Part shown: positions 60,326 through 64,000 of the stretch, piece after piece
Numbering within the stretch: position 1 is the stretch's first letter
How the letters are laid out: every line of letters begins with the position of its first letter
Assembly: GCF_026230105.1 (NCBI RefSeq)
Contig: NC_079477.1
Span: 9,119,001 to 9,183,000, forward strand
DNA: 64,000 nt
Direction of reading: 5' to 3'
Origin: Diorhabda sublineata
Taxonomy: Eukaryota > Arthropoda > Insecta > Coleoptera > Chrysomelidae
Translations under genes and position numbers: made by a program
Notes under the pieces: model-generated
Database searches by the model: none
What the model saw: only the letters and a program-made list of their open reading frames with translations
What the model was told of the DNA's origin: nothing

Positions 60326-63300
60326 ATGCAAATTTGTGGAATATGTGGAAGTAGTCACTCTCCAATGGATTGTGATATAATTCAAATTGTCTCTCATGTA
60401 AGTAGAAAGGTTTGAATTATGAAAAGAAATATCATTAATATTTTAGAATGATTGTAAGATACAGACTTTGCAAATAATTCATGATTCAATATATAAAACG
60501 TATTTTTAGATTCCTGATAAAAGTATACCATCTAAAGCTAGATTAACTGTACCAGAAGATTTGGAACTAAGAAAAATGGCAGATGGGTCTTACAATATAA
60601 TGGCTTTACGAACTATTGATAAAGGAACTCAATTTGGTCCTTTACAAGCAAAAAAATTATGTACACTGTTACCTTCTATAAATTTCCCTGTACGTCTATT
60701 TTATAATAATGAAGGTGATTTCTCTGAATATTATTTAGATACTAGTGATGAGAACGAATGTAACTGGATGATGTTTGTTACTCATGCCAAAGATTTTGAG
60801 GAACAAAACTTAATTTGTTATCAAGTAAATATTTGCAAGATAATTTATTATTGTATATTTTATTGAAAATTCTGTTCTGTAGGATGGTGAAGATATATAT
60901 TATGTTACTATTAAGGATATATATTTGAACGAGACCTTGAAAATATGGTATTCTCCTTATTATGCATCTAAAATGAACAGGGATATTTTAATACCAATTA
61001 ATAATAATAAAAATACTCAAAATTTGAAAAGTAACAATTTCATAGGTAAAATTATTAGAAAGAACTTTTAAAAATTTATTTCATTATGGTTCTTTTTTAG
61101 ATCACTTAGTTAGAAATAAAAGCTCGATAGCATCAAGGGAAGTATGGAGTTGTAAGTTTTGTGGAAGGCTGGAGAAAAATCTGCCAGAATTTGCATCACA
61201 CTTATTGCAACATTATAATTTTAAAACTAAGAGATATTGTCACATATGCAATTTTCTATTCCGCAAAAAGGAGGTAAATATCAGTTGCATAATCAAAGAA
61301 TATGCTGGAAAAAAATCTTTTAGAATTAATAGTAACTGATTTAGAATTTCTGGAACCATTGGTGACATTCATACTGAATGCACTGTTTACACTACCACTA
61401 CATCAAGACTCACTATTACATAGTCTGAAGGGAGCAGAGAGCCTTGCCAATGGCTAAAGAAACAGGTGGAGTCTTACTAGAGAAACACTGCAGGCTTAAG
61501 ACAATCCAAAATCATATCAGCTAAAAAGTCTAAAGAACTTCTCGTGATGACCTGAAACAACATAAAACTGGTGGTTGGTCTTCTGACAGGTCACTGCCTT
61601 GTCAAATACCACCTTATGATGATAAGCATGGCAGAGGACAACAGCAGAGGTATAGGTGCCAAGTGACTGTAAAGCCAAAATGTTTCCCCAAAACAATCTG
61701 CAATAGATACTGTCTGATACATGTTCAGAGCTTTACCTTCAGTCTCTGAAAACAATAACTTGGTTATCGAAACGTGCGTCAGACAGTGTGATTGTGAGTA
61801 TTGGTGTAAACAGTATATTCAGAATGATAACTGAAGTGAAATTGTGATATTTTTAATTGCCCTACAAAATGTGATCTCTTATCTATTTTAGGGATATCAA
61901 AAACACATGAAATTCCTACATTCAACTGATGTAACTTTAGACTCATCTGTACAATTGAATGAAAAAACTAATTTGACTCAAAATTGCGATATAAAATTAC
62001 AAAATTTTCCAAAAGATGCCTACATTGGAGGACCTCTCCTATTTAATGAATTGTTAAATGACAGCATGGATAATAATGGCCTCACCCTCAATTCTAATAT
62101 GGATACAAATCACATGGATTTGGCAGTGATAGAAAACCACAACAATCTTTTTGATAACGAAAATTTGAATTTAAACATGGAATATATACTCCCCGATAAT
62201 GAAAGAGAGATGGATAATTTCAATTTTGAATTAGCACCTCCCGATAATGAACAATTTGTGTGTGATATTTGTCTTAAACCTTTCAAACATTTAAAAGCTC
62301 TAATTTGGCATATGAATATGCATATTGGAAATTTCACCTGTTTTGAGTGTGATAAGGTATGTAAGTTGTCATTTTAGTTTCAAATAGTGATTTATGTTGA
62401 AGTTAATTAGAAATGCATCAGTTCTTTGTAATAGCAAATCACAAGTGGTACTGTTTCTTCATAGATGTTCTCCTAATTTTGGAAATGTTTCTACATTTTT
62501 CTCTTTTTCCACAGGCGTCGCGAAGGTATTTTAATGGGGGGAGGGGGGGCTAGAAGAAGTAAATTTTTCCAACTGGTACTCAAAAAATTCTCAACAACTA
62601 GCACGTTACTTTCAAAAAGATGATTAAATTCTTGTATGAATATGAGTTATTGAAACAAAATGGGTTTAATTAAAAGAGTCTGATAAAATTTCATTTTAGA
62701 AATATTAAAATACAAGACTAGGTCAGTTGCTTAAGGCTTTCGCGGCCATCGGCCAGGTTTTTAGGCCATCGTTGGTTTACTTTTTCCTAAAATTTTAATG
62801 AACAAGTTTTTTTGGAAAGCAGTATTCTGTAGCAATTGATAACATACTTGGAACAACATGGAATAACGATGATAATTACAATAGCTCAATGTCTAGTGCT
62901 AGATAAAAAATTATTTTTAGCAGATTTATTTTAGTTATGCAGATTTGAAACAAAGTAGGGCAAACCTGAAATAACCTTCAAAACTTTAAAGTGTGATGCT
63001 TTGTGGTACTTCTTGGGGTTGTCTTGATTATACATTATGTCCTTATTCATTCAGCTGTGTTTTGTTACTTTCTATATTATTGCTTTTTGTTTTATTCTTC
63101 GAGTCTTCATTATTTATCTCATCCCAATTATTTTGTTCTCACTATTTTTATGTGGTATTCAATTTCCATTATGCTTATTTTTGTCTCATATTTCTAATTT
63201 TCTACTGAGTACAGTAAATCTCGCAGTACTTTTATGTATATATTTTTGCGCCGAGTATTTTGTTATTTAGTGTGTAGTAAACCTTTTATTGAATTAGTCA

Positions 63301-63926
63301 CCCTGCTACTTGTTTCTAAATCTATTTATATAAATTTGATAGTTTTTATTAAACTCTAGATGCTGCATATTTTAATATATTCTATGTATCTATTATTTGT
63401 CTTCTTTTATAAAAAACTTTTTTTGTATTTTTAGGTATTTTCTCGAAAAGAAAATTTGGATTGCCACCCTTGTAAAGCTTTCTATAAATTGCAATGTTCC
63501 CTCTGCGAAAAATTGTTTTATCAAAAGAAATATCTCACTCTACATATGAAACTTTATCACAGCAATTACTGTAAATTTTGTAAACAGATGTTTAAAACCG
63601 GGGAACTGTTGCAGGATCATAATTGCCCAGAAAAAGAAAGAAGAAGCAAAATCAAATATACATGCGATGAATGTCATAAAGTATTTAATCATAAAACAAA
63701 TTTAATTATCCACAGGAAACGACACAAACAATCGGAAAAATATAATTGTCCAATATGTAATAAAATATTGGGTTCATATAAGACTTATAGGAAACATACT
63801 AAAATACATGAAGGGTGTAGTTATAAATGTGATATATGTGACAGAATTTTTATGAGAAGTGATAATTTGAAAGTACATAAGGAAAGCGTGCATTTTGCTG
63901 CTGGAAAGGTAGATAAAATTGAATAA
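60326..63926 (+). CDS. PR/SET-domain C2H2 zinc-finger protein (PRDM family)
   Basis: Six exons: 60326-60397, 60510-60824, 60883-61045, 61101-61273, 61892-62356 and 63435-63926 (stop at 63924), 559 residues, phases all consistent. It starts with a zinc knuckle (CGICGSSHSPMDC, C-x2-C-x3-H-x4-C) as in several PRDM proteins. A PR/SET domain follows at about 33-175: ALRTIDKGTQFGPL, NWMMFVTHA, NLICYQ, IYYVTIKDI and LKIWYS. Then come two C2H2-like fingers, a long acidic Asn/Asp/Leu-rich stretch, and about seven more fingers. PRDM proteins act in the nucleus as DNA-binding regulators of transcription; a few are histone methyltransferases. I cannot say which member this is. The final stop may lie in a retained intron, so the real C-terminus could continue past the window. 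The ATG lies just before the knuckle. Confidence 0.88.
61440..61640 (+). pseudogene. LINE RNase H relic
   Basis: In shifting plus-strand frames one reads ESLANG/RNRWSL, then AKKSKELL and NNIKLVVGLLTGHC. The 'VGLLTGHC.Lr.HL' phrase marks the end of the RNase H domain and its follow-on in insect LINE polyproteins. The rest is degraded. Confidence 0.65.
61742..61784 (+). ncRNA. hammerhead-ribozyme-like motif
   Basis: GTCT (61742-61745) pairs with AGAC (61781-61784) as stem I. CTGAAAAC is followed by the stem II hairpin AATAAC-TTG-GTTATC, then GAA, a stem III ACG-TG-CGT and a C, giving the GUC cleavage site at 61778-61780. Compared with the 22.5-kb copy, stem III keeps its pairing while its loop changes (CG to TG). 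The CTGANGA box is mutated (CTGAAAA) and stem II is offset by one base. Confidence 0.4.
62360..63430 (+). other. intron 5 of the PRDM gene
   Basis: Contains a poly-G run with purines near 62533-62548 (ggggggaggggggg) and hydrophobic low-complexity frames at 62993-63270 that have no family resemblance. I treat these frames as chance. Confidence 0.5.
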
Positions 63927-64000
63927 CCTCAAACCTTTTTTTTTAAATTTAAATTGAAAAATATACATTTTATAGAAAATATGGAAATTCATTAGATAAG

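Larger units (their letters stand above)
61372..61822 (+). mobile_element. foldback element in PRDM intron 4, related to the one at 22.5 kb
   Basis: actgaatgcactgtttacac at the left (61373 onward) is the imperfect inverse of gtgtaaacagtatattcag at the right (61804-61822). The right part and core match the 22.5-kb element: ttcagtctctga, aataacttggttatcgaaac, then gtcagacagtg. Between the arms is a LINE RNase H piece (61440-61640). Confidence 0.7.

Noticed and set aside
62993..63270. Three overlapping hydrophobic frames like a membrane protein
   Set aside because: T-rich intron sequence gives F/L/I-rich frames by chance in three phases at once; no family match.

Overview
This window is animal nuclear DNA, almost certainly from an insect and possibly a beetle (lineage is inference, low confidence). 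It is AT-rich. Its genes are split by GT-AG introns, and the gene content fits an insect: a NinaC-type photoreceptor myosin, an arthropod cuticle protein, nibrin, TMEM256 and a PR-domain zinc-finger protein. The introns and intergenic DNA are full of decayed transposons typical of insects: mariner, Tc1-like, Tigger/pogo, hAT, Helitron, LINE and copia. There are no operons, CRISPR arrays, or tRNA or rRNA genes that I can see.

Layout. 1-10.9 kb (+): the 3' part of a class III myosin (ninaC-like), seven exons, with a 4.7-kb intron holding a Helitron relic and a 2-kb intron holding a Tc1/mariner-superfamily relic. 10.9-18.2 kb: no gene; two mariner relics, one carrying a 21-copy heptanucleotide satellite, and a LINE relic. 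18.2-20.6 kb (-): an RR-type cuticular protein whose first exon I could not place. 20.6-38.3 kb: a large gene-poor, repeat-rich tract with three foldback elements, a diverged tandem repeat, and Tc1, mariner, copia and LINE relics. 38.3-38.7 kb (-): a doubtful ORF divergent from nibrin. 38.7-48.9 kb (+): a complete nine-exon nibrin (Nbs1) gene whose introns hold a Maverick/adintovirus-like relic, a foldback, a LINE endonuclease relic and a Tigger relic. 51.0-52.4 kb (-): a four-exon gene for an unrecognised 175-aa protein. 52.4-57.8 kb: a hAT MITE, a Helitron helicase piece, a hAT relic and AT microsatellites. 57.8-59.9 kb (-): TMEM256. 60.3-63.9 kb (+): a PRDM-type zinc-finger gene, whose intron 4 carries a foldback with a LINE piece.

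The genes are unrelated housekeeping or tissue genes and form no evident pathway. The observations I rate highest are: (1) three hammerhead-ribozyme-like motifs in repeat elements, two of them in related foldback elements 39 kb apart; (2) a probable GC-AG intron in nibrin; (3) a parvovirus-type phospholipase A2-like relic inside a nibrin intron, bracketed by mariner-like ends; (4) alternative first exons for TMEM256 and a possible alternative tail for the NinaC-like myosin. All exon coordinates come from reading splice sites and phase by eye; none was tested with transcripts or database searches.
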